64,000 bases of DNA from Rhinopithecus roxellana. Its lineage: Eukaryota > Chordata > Mammalia > Primates > Cercopithecidae. Location of the stretch: assembly GCF_007565055.1 (NCBI RefSeq), contig NC_044553.1, forward strand, positions 105,003,858 through 105,067,857. The letters are read 5' to 3'. A model generated the notes under the pieces. It saw only the letters and a program-made list of their open reading frames with translations. It did not search any database and was not told the DNA's origin. A program made the position numbers and the translations under genes. This document shows positions 1-9,875 of this stretch, one piece after another (within the stretch, counting starts at the first letter, position 1; each line of letters opens with the position of its first letter).

Positions 1-29
1 AAACACTCACTATATGACAATCACATTTC

Positions 30-205
30 ACTGTATTATTAAAAATAATAATGAAGGTATTTTACAGATGAGAAAATTAAAGCTTAGAGGGGTCAGGTGA
101 CTTGCCCAAGGTCATTTACATGGTAAATTATGGAGCTGGGGTCTGAACACAGATTTTCCTGATTCCAAAGCCTGTATTCTTTCTTCTATACTATGGGGTC
201 TCCTA
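30..205 (-). repeat. MIR SINE fragment
   Basis: The plus strand reads TTTTACAGATGAGAAAATTA, then CTTGCCCAAGGTCA and CCAAAGCCTGTATTCTT. This is the reverse complement of the MIR core and 3' part. It lies just downstream (in AKAP13 sense) of the last exon in the window. Ends are approximate. Confidence 0.8.
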
Positions 206-292
206 AATTCTTTTACCAACAATAACACAAATCAGAAGCTTCTCAAAAGCAAGCACACACTGAGACACTAAACAAACTGCCTCCCATCTCAC

Positions 293-663
293 CTCCGGTG
301 GTTCATTTCTGCATCGCTGGCTGCATTTTTCCCAGGCCCCCAGCTGTGCCTCCGGAAGGGGGAAAGAGAACGCATGGAGCTCCTCAGGACAGAGCAGTTT
401 GCAGGCACTTCAGTGATACTGTCCATCTCCTCCTCCTCCATGTCACCTGGGTCAACAGGCTCACTCTCACTTTCTCGACCCTCAGCTCCCATCCCATGGC
501 TGTAGAATCCATCAAGGCTTTGCTGATCTCTTGACCTGTTTGGCTTTAAAATCTGGGAGAGAGACACATCACTGCCATGAGAAGAATGTCGGTCCAGTGA
601 AGCCGTGTCATCAGTGGATGAACTGGATCCGGTGATATCACAGGTCAACTGCTCTTCCTCCGG
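293..663 (-). CDS. AKAP13: AKAP13 internal exon with the RRHS (Ser1565-type) regulatory site
   Basis: Internal exon of the Rho-GEF and PKA-anchoring scaffold AKAP13 (AKAP-Lbc), a cytoplasmic protein that activates RhoA through its DH-PH module. Acceptor TTTCTCTCCATTACAG precedes CCG at 663; donor GGAG|GTGAGA follows 293. The 371 bp encode 123 codons plus two bases, starting PEEEQLTCDITGSSSSTDD and ending near GKNAASDAEMNHR, which I recognise as AKAP13. The peptide is Ser-rich with an acidic run (GDMEEEEMDS) and no folded domain. Near its end SPFRRHSWGPG contains a PKA consensus; by residue count from the anchoring helix the Ser (codon 343-345) is human Ser1565, which when phosphorylated recruits 14-3-3 and restrains GEF activity. 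That role is family knowledge, not seen here. A few residues differ from my memory of human, as expected for a monkey orthologue. Identity is firm; the Ser number is inferred. Confidence 0.95.
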
Positions 664-870
664 CTGTAATGGAGAGAAAGCACATATGGTTGAAGCCAGC
701 AGGGCCAATCAGATAGCCTCAGTTATTCTAGATCAAGCTAATGGCTTCTCAGTGGGCTCCAGGCAGGCAAGATCACGACTGGCCTCAGAGACTTGTTTTT
801 TTAATAGGATGATCACAGTTGAATTCAAATCTCCCTGGACTCTAGAAAAGAAACAGTCTAGATCTACCCT

Positions 871-1172
871 CTTTTTGTTTGTTTGTTTTTGAGACAGAGT
901 CTTACTCTGTTGCCCAGGCTGGAGTACAGTGGCTCCGTCTCAGCTCACCACAACCTCTGCCTCCCGGATTCAAGAGATTATCCTGCTTCAGCCTCCCAAG
1001 TAGCTGGAATTACAGGCATGCACCACCACACCTGGCTAATTTTTGTATTTTTAGTAGAGACAGAGTTTCACCATGCTGGCCAGGCTGGTCTCTAACTCCT
1101 GACTTCAAGTGATCCACCCATCTCAGCCTCCCAAAATGCTGGTATTACAGGTGTGAGCCACCCCACCCGGCC
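871..1172 (-). mobile_element. Alu SINE (full length)
   Basis: T-rich start, then GAGACAGAGTCTTACTCTGT through to CCACCCCACCCGGCC. Flanks TCTACCCTCTTT (left) and TCTATCCTCTTT (right) look like an imperfect target-site duplication. Probably AluS. Confidence 0.93.
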
Positions 1173-1227
1173 TAGGTCTATCCTCTTTATACCTTTTACT
1201 AGAGGTACTAGACTAGAAGTACATCAT

Positions 1228-1543
1228 TTTTTCTTTCTTTTCTTTTTTTTCCAATTTGAGACAGGGTCTCACTGTGTCACCCAGGCTGGAGTGCAATGGT
1301 GAAATCATGGCTTACTGCAGCCTTGACCTCCTGGACTCAAGCAATCCTCCCACCTCAGCCTCCTGAGTAGCTGGAACTAGAAGCAAGTGCCAGCATGTTC
1401 AGCTAATTTTTTGTGTGTATTTCTTTAAGACACAGGGTTTTGCCATGTTGCCCAGGATGGTCTTGAACTCCTGGGATCAAGCAATCCTCTTGCCTTGGCT
1501 TCCCGAAGTGCTGGGATAAAGGTTTGAGCCACTGTGACCAGCC
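1228..1543 (-). mobile_element. Alu SINE, old (AluJ-like)
   Basis: Reverse-orientation Alu beginning GAGACAGGGTCTCACTGTGT and ending CACTGTGACCAGCCC. It is strongly diverged and keeps the J-type TCATGGCTTACTGCAGCC. Same orientation as the Alu just before it. Confidence 0.88.
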
Positions 1544-2074
1544 CATTTTTTTTCTTTCTTTAAGAGGAAAAAGATCAAATTTATGTTAGTTCTTTCAGTC
1601 AATATCACCAACTGCAATGAAGGGAATCCATTTGTCTCTGGGTTTTTTTCTACATGAAAACTAAATTCATAATGTGTTAGATTTAATTTTTTTTTTACAA
1701 GCTTTAACTGAAAACAAAGCAGTCTGCTTGGCTACAATAATAATGTGCTGAAATTAACATTCCAAAAGCAACTCTGTGGTTGTTTCTAGTGGCCTTCTGA
1801 AAAATGTGGAATAGCTGATGACCCCTCCTAAAGTTTGCCACAAATGCCTAAGTACTTTTACAAATGTCTAAATGGAAGAAAGCTATACATTTTTCTCATT
1901 TCACTGAGAACTGGCTGAGTGTTATGAGGCCAAATCATACATTAAATAATCAGTCCTGGCAATGAGGTCTTTGATAAAGTGATGATGCTCTTTCCTGGCT
2001 AACCTCTGCCTAATAGGTTCTGTGTAACTTTGTTCTAGTAGCCTGACATTTTCCACTTGTCAAAACATACCAGT
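1544..2074. other. AKAP13: AKAP13 intron, no recognised feature
   Basis: A/T-rich intronic sequence between two Alus. I see no exon with matching splice sites and no repeat family I can name. Confidence 0.6.
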
Positions 2075-2155
2075 GGCCAGGCACGGTGGCTCACGCCTGT
2101 AATCCCAGCTACTGGGGAGACTAAGGCAGGAAAATCTCTTGAACCCGAGAGGGAG
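2075..2155 (+). mobile_element. Alu fragment with internal deletion
   Basis: Starts GGCCAGGCACGGTGGCTCAC and CCTGTAATCCCAGC as in the left arm, then continues TACTGGGGAGACTAAGGCAG, which belongs to the right arm. The join lies at the CCTGTAATCCCAGC motif that both arms share, so about half the element was lost there. No A tail. Confidence 0.8.
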
Positions 2156-2685
2156 CAAGGGAGGGAGACACCAGAACACAGAATTTGATGGGTGAGGGCA
2201 AGATGAGCTTCATGGTACCCAAAAGACCAAAAGAAGTGTCTAAGATATGCTTGATCATACTTAAGATGTGGGCACTGTCTTAACAGCTATTTCGCACTCT
2301 TATGGGATGGGGGCAGGGAACAGGGAAGGGCATTTTGTAATTCTTTTTCCCTTTTTCACAATATTTTCCTAATTAGCCTACTCAATATTTTAATTAAGGG
2401 TAAAAAAACTTACGGTTTTCAAGAAAGAGAAAAAAATTATGAAAATCTTTTGGCTTTGGAATAGAAAACAAGCTCTATACTATAAGGAGGCTCTTTTTAA
2501 AGGTTTGACGTAAATAGTTCAAAAGCACACTACCTTCTAAAAGCACCCTTTCTACCTTTTGGGCTTGATCTCACAAGCTAATAAGAAGGCTTTCTTTTTC
2601 CAGTTCTGTGGAATCCAGTTTCCTAGATTGTTTTTTAAGTAATGTATGAGATGTGAATGAGAGAGAAGATGCATGGGGATCACCA
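2156..2685. other. AKAP13: AKAP13 intron, no recognised feature
   Basis: Unique-looking intron. No splice-bounded open frame and no named repeat seen. Confidence 0.55.
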
Positions 2686-2800
2686 GACAGATCAAACTGA
2701 GGCCCAGATTTTCCAATGGACTCAGGCATGAGCAGCAGAGTCAAGATTTGAACCGAGGCTGATTTCAACTCAAACTGCCCTATTCTGGTAGCTCAATCAT
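2686..2800 (-). repeat. Possible MIR fragment
   Basis: CAAACTGAGGCCCAGATTTT and GATTTGAACCGAGGCTGA resemble reverse-orientation MIR. Diverged, low certainty. Confidence 0.4.
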
Positions 2801-3059
2801 CTTTTTAAAATCCTGTAAGAACAAGACATTAAAGTCAGTATTAGAAAAGTCCCTTCACTGGGTCACTCTGTAAAATAAAACTATGGTTCACCAAGTAAAT
2901 TCTAAATTGTGGTAGGTATTATTTTAAAATGAAATAACTGACTATGCTTTTTAAGTGAGTGAGGGACTTGGGGGCTTCCTAAGGGGGTCCTATTCACGGA
3001 GCAACTCTCCATGGACAAGGACAATGTAAATGGTCTTGTGAATGTCTCAGCTTTCTCAC

Positions 3060-3491
3060 TGTACTGGGTTGAATAGTGTCCTCCTCAGATACATGTCCTT
3101 CTCAGAATGTGACCTTATTTGGAAAGAGGGTCTTTGCAGATGTAATTAGTTAAGATGAGGTTATACTGGAGTAGGGTGGATCCAAAATGTCCCCAGATCC
3201 AATATGAATGGTGTCCTTGCAAGAGGAGAAGAGACACAAAAAGACACACAGGAGAGAATACCACGTGAAGACAGTGCAGCATCTACAACCCAAGGAACAC
3301 CAAGGACTGTGAACAAGCACCAGAGACTAGGAGAGAGGCCATTTTCTCTCAGAGCCTACAGAAGGAAAGCAGCCCCACTGACACAGTGATTAGGATCTCC
3401 AGCCTTCAGAACTGGGACTAAGTAAGTTCCTGTTGTTTAGGGTCACCCCACTTCCAGTAATTTGTTACAGCAGCCCTAGGAAGCTAACATA
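3060..3491 (+). mobile_element. Solo MLT1-type LTR (ERVL-MaLR)
   Basis: Starts TGTACTGGGTTGAATAGTGT and contains GAATGTGACCTTATTTGGAA, TTTGCAGATGTAATTAGTTA and TTGTTACAGCAGCCCTAGGA, the hallmark blocks of MLT1A/B LTRs. Flanked by a perfect 5-bp duplication CTCAC at 3055-3059 and 3492-3496. No internal retroviral sequence lies next to it, so it is a solo LTR. The 61-codon frame inside it is chance. Confidence 0.88.
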
Positions 3492-3496
3492 CTCAC

Positions 3497-4089
3497 CCTT
3501 AGCTGCCTAAATGTCTAATTCTCAAAATAATATCAAGGGACAAACAGAATGAACATCAATAAAGCAAAATGTGTAAAAAGCCTGCTCTAAAAACACACAA
3601 GAAAGGCTTCAAAGCAAACAAAAATGTTGAGTTAAAGTTTCCATTTATTAATTTGTCATACAGCCTTCTTACAAGTTAGCTCTTCTCAGTTTGGAAATAA
3701 CTCACAGACAGTTGTATAGGTGCTTCTTCACTGGCATCTAATCTTGGAAGGATTTTGCCTTGAAAAAAAGGTCTGCTATCTCTCTGGCACTTTACCAATC
3801 TGAAGTTTATAAAGCAACCATCTACCCTTTTGAGAATCATTAAAATAAGGTGGGAAAATCTTTGGTGGCCTATTTATACATATTTTAAAAACAAAGAGCT
3901 CTGTCTAGAATATATTCTCAACACAAAGCCTTTCTTCCTAATATATGCTTTTAACTCTGATCTCACTGAAGCTACATGATTTCTACAGTCTTGTGCATCT
4001 GGTAAGAATAAAGTTCACACAGCATAATATTCTTATACTCAGTATTTTTACTGCACTATGCAGCTCTTACTATGAATTGGTGGTTATTA
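3497..4089. other. AKAP13: AKAP13 intron, no recognised feature
   Basis: A/T-rich intron. Nothing further recognised. Confidence 0.55.
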
Positions 4090-4432
4090 CTTGAAAAAGG
4101 AAAACAAAACATTACTGGTGAAAATGTAAAATGGTACAACCACTTGGGAAAAGATCTGTTTCGTAGCAAATTAAACCTATACCTACCATATAATCTAACA
4201 ATTTGAATTCTAGGTATTTACTCAAGAGAAATGATATTATTTAGATTCCATTTATACGAAGTTCTGAAACAGAGAAAACTAATCTGTGGTGGGAAAACAA
4301 TTAAGACAGCTGTTGCCTTGAGAGGGTGTGAATGCAGACTGACTGAGAAAAGACATGAGGCAACTCCAAAGCAATGCTTATAGTCTGTATCCTGTTGCAG
4401 GCTGGGTACAAAGGTGAATGAAGGCTTCTATC
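4090..4432 (+). mobile_element. Old L1 3' fragment, split by the U6 copy
   Basis: GTGAAAATGTAAAATGGTAC, GGGAAAAGATCTGTT and CTAGGTATTTACTCAAGAGA are typical of the end of L1M ORF2 and its 3' UTR. It resumes after the U6 insertion at 4577 with GATTGTACATTTCACTGTAT. Confidence 0.75.
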
Positions 4433-4447
4433 AAAAGTCACCGATGG

Positions 4448-4559
4448 GTGCTCACTTTGATAGCACATATACTAAATTGGGACGATGCACAGAAGATTAC
4501 CATGGCCTCTGTGCAAGGATGATGCACACATTCGTGAAGCAGTCATTAAAGTTTTTTTT
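4448..4559 (+). pseudogene. RNU6: U6 snRNA retropseudogene
   Basis: The sequence GTGCTCACTTTGATAGCACA, TATACTAAATTGGGACGAT and GCAAGGATGATGCACACATT, then TTCGTGAAGC, follows the roughly 107-nt U6 spliceosomal RNA from its first base. The ACAGAGA box reads GCACAGA and the AGC triad reads ACC, so the catalytic residues are lost. The 3' end diverges before a T/A-rich tail. Imperfect direct repeats AAAAGTCACCGATGG (4433-4447) and AAAAGTCACTGACTGG (4561-4576) flank it, marking insertion by L1 machinery into an L1 fossil. There is no sign of a U6 promoter upstream. Sense is opposite to AKAP13. Confidence 0.93.
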
Positions 4560-4576
4560 AAAAGTCACTGACTGGT

Positions 4577-4885
4577 ACCCTCAAGATTGTACATTTCACT
4601 GTATATAAATTTTACCAAAAAACCCAATCAGCCTATAAACAAATATTGAATTCTAAGTGTTCAGAGGTGAAGTATATTGATATCTGTAACTTACCTCAAA
4701 GAATTTAGGCAAACTGGGTGGACAGAAGGATGGACAGATACATAGTTACATAACAGAGCAAATACAATTAAAAGTTAATTGTAGGATCTAAGTAGTGGGT
4801 ATATGGGTGTTCACTGTACAATTCTCCAAATGTTCTATATGCTTCAATATTTTCTTAATAAAATGTTGGGGAAAATGCCTGACTG
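4577..4885 (+). mobile_element. L1M 3' end fragments
   Basis: The first part completes the L1 split by U6. From about 4690, GTGGGTATATGGGTGTTCAC and TTTTCTTAATAAAATGTTGG match the tail of a second old L1. Confidence 0.7.
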
Positions 4886-5265
4886 GCTTTCTCAGCCAGA
4901 GTTACATTATACAGGTATGGACACATAAGTGTATACAGAGGTATAAACATTATATACATAGAATTACAAAAACTGCTGCATACTTTATATCTTGTTACTA
5001 TACTTAAAGAAATCATGCTTAATACTGCCAAAATACTAGTCCTTTAATCTCCATTTATTCCCAAATATTTATTATTATTATTTATAATAATACACAAGGC
5101 ACTCTACTATGGACCTTGGAAAACAACAGTTCACATTTTAAACACCTAACACACGCCAACCACTTAATCCATTTATGTTCAATATTTTAAGAAAAGTACC
5201 TGATTACAAGCATTACCACTGGTTCACAGTTTTAAATTTGTAATAATTTCAGCACTTGTGCATAG
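4886..5265. other. AKAP13: A/T-rich intron, possible MIR remnant
   Basis: Contains TATTTATTATTATTATTTAT. ACACACGCCAACCACTTAAT at about 5150 weakly recalls MIR. No exon seen. Confidence 0.4.
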
Positions 5266-5282
5266 GCAATTGTAGTTTTCTT

Positions 5283-5584
5283 TCTTTCTTTTTTTTTTTT
5301 TTGAGATGGAATATCACTCTGTCGCCCAGGCTGGAGTACGGTGGCACGATCTCAGCTCACTGCAACCTCCACCTCCCAGGTTCAAGCAATTCTTCTGCCT
5401 TAGTCTCCCGAGTAGCTGGGATTACAGGTGCCTGCCACCACGCCCAGCTAATTTTTGTATTTTTAGTAGAGATGGGGTTTCACCATGTTGGCCAGGCTGG
5501 TCTTGAACTCCTGACTGCCAGTGATCCGCCTGCCTCGGCCTCTCAAAGTGCTGGGAGTACAGGCATAAGCCACCACGCCCAGCT
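5283..5584 (-). mobile_element. Alu SINE (AluS-like)
   Basis: Full length, GAGATGGAATATCACTCTGT to CACCACGCCCAGCT. Perfect 17-bp target-site duplication GCAATTGTAGTTTTCTT at 5266-5282 and 5585-5601. Confidence 0.96.
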
Positions 5585-5633
5585 GCAATTGTAGTTTTCT
5601 TAATTAGGATTCTGTAAATACATTTACTTTTAT

Positions 5634-5924
5634 TTATTTTTACGACAGTGTCTCCCTCTGTTGCCCAGGCTGGAGTGCAGTTGCACAATTACAGCTCATT
5701 GCAGCATTGAACTTTAAGGTCCAAGTGATCCTCTCGCCTCTGCCTCCCAAGTAGCTGGGACTACAGACGTGTGCCACCATGCCTGGCTAATTTTTAAATT
5801 TTTTAGTAGAGACAGGTTCTCACTTTGTTGCCCAGGCTAGTCTCAATCTCCTGGACTCAAGCAGTCCTTCCACTTCAGCCTCCCAAAGTGTTGGGATTAC
5901 AAGTGTGAACCAGCGTGCCTGGCT
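5634..5924 (-). mobile_element. Alu SINE (AluJ/S-like)
   Basis: Full length, ends CCAGCGTGCCTGGCT. Perfect 15-bp duplication TACATTTACTTTTAT at 5619-5633 and 5925-5939. Tandem, same orientation as the previous Alu. Confidence 0.95.
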
Positions 5925-5939
5925 TACATTTACTTTTAT

Positions 5940-6774
5940 CTCAAAAAGGTTTTTTGGGTTTTTTTTTTAAGTAATTTTTTTGGCTTGGGGGTCAAGGACC
6001 CGAGAAAAACTACAACACATTAAAGAAGGATGTTCCCTTTAGGTTTTGTATCTTACATAATTCATTTTGATTTTTTAAAAATCAATTGTAGATACCTCTT
6101 CTAACTAACCTGGGGAAAAAAATACATGGAAGGGCTTTGATTTACCTCTCTTTGGGAAGAGAAGCAGCAACTATTAATATTTCCTGTAGACTTTAATTAC
6201 CCTTTTGGATAGTAGAGTGGCCTAGATCATTATATTTTATAATCGTACTAGTGCCAAAAAGAATCCTAGGATTTCTTTTCACTTTAAAAACAAAATCTAA
6301 ATTTTATACTGTTGATTAAAGACCTTAGGAACTCATACATATTCATGAGAATAAACATGAAGCTCATAACACTCACTAAAAAGTCATTTACCAGGAGGCA
6401 TACTGAATGGAAAGACAGGGTTAAGGTATAAAGGTCACAACAAACATTACGGGCTGTTAAAGACCTCTGTGAGGCCAGAGCCACACAAATGGCTGAAGGA
6501 AGTGACCTCATGTACCACTCATGGTTCACAGAAAAAGATGTTGCAATCTCTTGCCTACAGATTATTTTTTAGAGAAGGAGAAGAGGGTTAGAACCTGGGA
6601 ACAAACTGCAAGACATTTTGATATTTTGCATAGCACCCTCTGTGGATGACCACTAAGGACGACTTTTAAGGAAGCAGCTGATGGCCTATCTGCCAGTGCC
6701 ACACTTTTATTTAATCACTGGCTATTAGAGCAGGTTTGGAGAGGTTGAGAATAAAATAAAAAATGAATGGATTT
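5940..6774. other. AKAP13: AKAP13 intron, no recognised feature
   Basis: An 81-codon minus frame (6284-6529) lacks splice borders or recognisable protein. Nothing else seen. Confidence 0.55.
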
Positions 6775-6960
6775 TAGAGTCAGGCCTAGATGCAAACCTC
6801 AAGCTGGCTGCTCACCCACTAAATAATTTTGGATACATTTCTTTACCCATCAGTGCCTCTATTTCCTCAAGAGCATAAAACCACCTACTCATCAGGGTTG
6901 ATGGGCAACAAACTGAGATCAAATATTTTAAAAATTTAGTTCAGTACCTGTCAATATTAG
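6775..6960 (+). repeat. MIR SINE fragment
   Basis: GGATTTTAGAGTCAGGCCTA, then CATTTCTTTACCCATCAGTG, CCTCTATTTCCTCAAGAG and CTCATCAGGGTTGATG follow the sense order of MIR. Confidence 0.65.
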
Positions 6961-7194
6961 TTTATCTCTCTCCTTTTTGTAAGTCAGCCCTTGGTTTCAT
7001 TAATGCTAGAGCAAACATTTATTGCAAAACCTCTCCTGGTCACAGGCTACTTTGGTAGAGCAAAAACACTAAGAGAAAAATCCTCCCCATCTCTTCTCAG
7101 GCCATTTAGACATTCTCAAGCACGCATGAAGAGGTGAAAGGGAACCTGCCGTTTCTGGTTTTCCCTAAGTAGTCTGGTATAAAATGTAGGTGTT

Positions 7195-7483
7195 ATTTAC
7201 TTATTTATTTTTGAGACAGGGTCTTGCTCTGTCGCCCAGTCTGGAATGTAGTGGCGCCATCATGGTTCACTGCAGCCTTAACCTCCTGGACTTAAGTGAT
7301 CCTCCCACCTCAGCCTCCCGAATAGCTGGGACCACAGGTGTGCACCACCATGTCCGGCTAATTTTTGTATTTTTTTGTAGAGACAAGTCCCATTATGTTG
7401 GTTCAGGCTGATCTCAAACTCCTTGACTCAAGTGATCCTCCTGCCTTAGCCTCCCCAAATGCTAAGATCCTCCATGCCTGGCC
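7195..7483 (-). mobile_element. Alu SINE (AluJ-like)
   Basis: GAGACAGGGTCTTGCTCTGT through CCATGCCTGGCC, with CATCATGGTTCACTGCAGCC typical of AluJ. The 5' arm is shortened. Confidence 0.9.
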
Positions 7484-7769
7484 TCCTTCAACTTTAAAAA
7501 ATTATGTCTGTCTAGTATTCTTGGAAAAAAAAAAAAAAAAACTCCCAAATCTAGCGCAGGTCATTTATATGAGCAATTTCGTAAATGGTTCTGGGAAACT
7601 AAGAAGGAGAAATATAGAAAATTCTAATTATCCTTAGCTAGGAAAACCATTCAGTTAAGTGACCAGAAGTAACTTTGAGTCTGCAGAGATGGTAATATTC
7701 GGGTACAAGCTGTCATGCACCTAGGAGGTTGCAAGCGTTTCTTAATGAAGACACTTCAGTTTTTTAAAA

Positions 7770-7870
7770 AAACTTTTTACATTAAAATTTTCAAACATAT
7801 ATAAATGTTTAACAAATATCTGTATATCCATGACCTAGTTTCAGTGATTATCAATGATCCCATTTTAAAG
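7770..7870 (-). mobile_element. Antisense old L1 3' fragment
   Basis: AAAATTTTCAAACATATATA, CCATGACCTAGTTTCAGTGA and TTATCAATGATCCCAT recall the reverse of L1M 3' UTR. Confidence 0.5.
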
Positions 7871-8013
7871 CTGGAACTTAGAGATACTACCTGTTTATCT
7901 CAGTATGTTTTTAGCGACACATATCTTCAGAATGGTATTCTCCTTACGGGGAATAGAATTCCTTACAATTAAAACCTCAAAGTCACAGTGGAAATTACCT
8001 AAACTCTGATATT

Positions 8014-8047
8014 ATAAAATAAAATAAAATATAAAATAAAATAAAAC
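8014..8047 (+). repeat. (TAAAA)n microsatellite
   Basis: About six ATAAA units with one ATATAAA interruption. Confidence 0.9.
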
Positions 8048-8229
8048 TATTGATTTCTCTATTCCTAAGTAAAAAGAGAAAGGCAGATCTTCTAAATGTG
8101 GAGTTTTTACTTCATAGAATTTTTTGTCAAGTCACTATGAGTAACAATGATAGAAATCCTTAAGGTTGCATCATATTAAATAAGTCTTTCCAAGGAACTT
8201 GGGAAGACAATGTGCTCAAGATAAAAATA

Positions 8230-8271
8230 CTGTATAGAAGTTACAAGAATAGGCCAGGTGTGGTGGCTCAT
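8230..8271 (+). repeat. Left arm of a 42-nt inverted repeat (Alu 5' end plus flank)
   Basis: CTGTATAGAAGTTACAAGAA runs on through TAGGCCAGGTGTGGTGGCTC. It is the reverse complement, 41 of 42 bases, of 8667-8708. It contains the first ~20 bases of an Alu and the 15-bp target-site duplication of the Alu at 8381-8685, in inverted order. Confidence 0.95.
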
Positions 8272-8294
8272 TTTGGCCTTAGGGAAGGCCAAAA
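8271..8294. repeat. Perfect 10-bp hairpin
   Basis: TTTTGGCCTT, loop AGGG, AAGGCCAAAA. Sits at the inner edge of the inverted-repeat arm. Confidence 0.9.
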
Positions 8295-8380
8295 ATGAAA
8301 GGAAGGTACACAGGGTACATTCACAGAGGCACTGATATGCTCCTGATTCCCAAATCTTTAGGTCTCTATTCTTGTAACTT

Positions 8381-8685
8381 ATCTTTTTTTATTTTATTTT
8401 TATTTTTGAGACAGAGTTTCAGTCCTGTTGCCCAGGTTGGAGTGCAGTGGTGCAATCTCGGCTCGCTTTAGCCTCCACCTCCTGGGTTCAAGCAATCCTC
8501 CTGCCTCAGCCTCCCAAGTAGCTGAGATTACAGGCACACGCCACCATGCCCAGCTAATTTTTTTTATATGTTTAGTAGAGATGGGTTTTCACCATTTCCA
8601 GACTGGTCTCGAACTCCTGACCTCAAGTGATCCACCGTGGCCTCCCAAAGTGCTGGGATTACATGCATGAGCCACCACACCTGGC
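8381..8685 (-). mobile_element. Alu SINE
   Basis: Full length, GAGACAGAGTTTCAGTCCTG to CACCACACCTGGC. Perfect 15-bp duplication CTATTCTTGTAACTT at 8366-8380 and 8686-8700; the element end and duplication reappear inverted at 8230-8271. Confidence 0.95.
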
Positions 8686-8708
8686 CTATTCTTGTAACTT
8701 CTACACAG
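8667..8708 (-). repeat. Right arm of the 42-nt inverted repeat
   Basis: Spans the Alu 5' end, the right target-site duplication and 8 nt of flank. Probably the source copy, because it is the normal Alu/flank junction. Confidence 0.95.
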
Positions 8709-9355
8709 CATCATTCACCATCTTGGACAACTTAATCATCCACTAACACAACTGCCCTCACCACTTCTCCGAGCTCATTATAAAACTAGAAGGAACCGCC
8801 TTGGTAGATGACACAGTGTTTCTGCCTCTTCATCTCCTTACCATTAAGAAAACCACTTGTGGCATGTAATTGAGTAGCATTTGCCATCTCTGCTGTGGGA
8901 AAGCCCTCTATTCTTCTCAGAGGAACAAAACAGAACTTGCTGCAACTAGAAACAAACATAAGCAAAAGAAAGCAAACTGCCCCCATTCCCCACCTCCCTT
9001 AGACAGTCTCAAATTATATGCAAACGTGAGCTGATTCATGTGGAAGGGCTCCATCGCAGAGATCTAGAAAGTTCCAATTAAGCAGGCTAGATGACGATAA
9101 GTGGTATGACCACACTCAACAGGAAGCTTCAGGCCTAAACACATTAACCAGAAATGACTCTACAGCTGGTTTATACATATGACATCATATAGTCTGAGCT
9201 GCGGTCCTTGCTGCCCACTGAGAAGTGTTTACTGTCATCTGACTTAATTAATTCTAAAGGAACTTCCATTTCTTTTGACTCCTGTGTGAGCTTCAAAATC
9301 TGCATTTAACTAGCCACAATTTCACATTAAATCACTTTGGCCAATGCTTTTTTCT
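8709..9355. other. AKAP13: AKAP13 intron, no recognised feature
   Basis: Unique-looking intron. No exon or named repeat seen. Confidence 0.55.
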
Positions 9356-9619
9356 TTCCCTTTTTTTTTTTTTTTTTTTGTTTTTAGAGACAGAGTCTCG
9401 TTCTGCCGCCCAGGTTGGAGTTCAGTGGCGCGAACTTGACTTACTGCAACTTCTGCCTCCTGGGTTCAAGTGAGCACCTCCAGCTAATTTTTATATTTTT
9501 AGTAGAGACGGGGTTTCACCATGTTGGCCAGGCTGGTCTCGAACTCCTGACCTCATGGGGTCCACCCACCTCAGCCTCCTAAAGTGTTGGGATTACAGGC
9601 ATGAGCCACCATGCCCAGC
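9356..9619 (-). mobile_element. Alu SINE with internal deletion
   Basis: Poly-T, GAGACAGAGTCTCGTTCTGC to CACCATGCCCAGC. About 50 bases are missing between GGGTTCAAGTGAG and CACCTCCAGCTAATTT. Flanks CCAATGCTTTTTTCT and CCAATGCCTTTTTCT form the duplication. Confidence 0.93.
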
Positions 9620-9875
9620 CCAATGCCTTTTTCTAAACCCTGGTAATCTGGTGTTTCCGTCTCCAAGAGAACATTTACACGCCTCTCAGAGTGAGTGAGG
9701 CCCTACAAGGCTAGCTGGATCACAACTTACTAGCAGGAGTTACATATTTAGGGAAAAAATATGTCTTGGGAAGACAATGAGCACAAGAGGGGAAAAAAGT
9801 GGAAAAGAGTTTGGGAAACCCAAATAGGAACACGAAAGCCATGGGACAAAAATGAAAGGAAGGTTCACACAATAC

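Noticed and set aside
5256..5594. Frames of the FSCLSLPSSWDYR / LECSGAISAHCNL type here and at many other sites
   Set aside because: These are translations of Alu sequence in either orientation.
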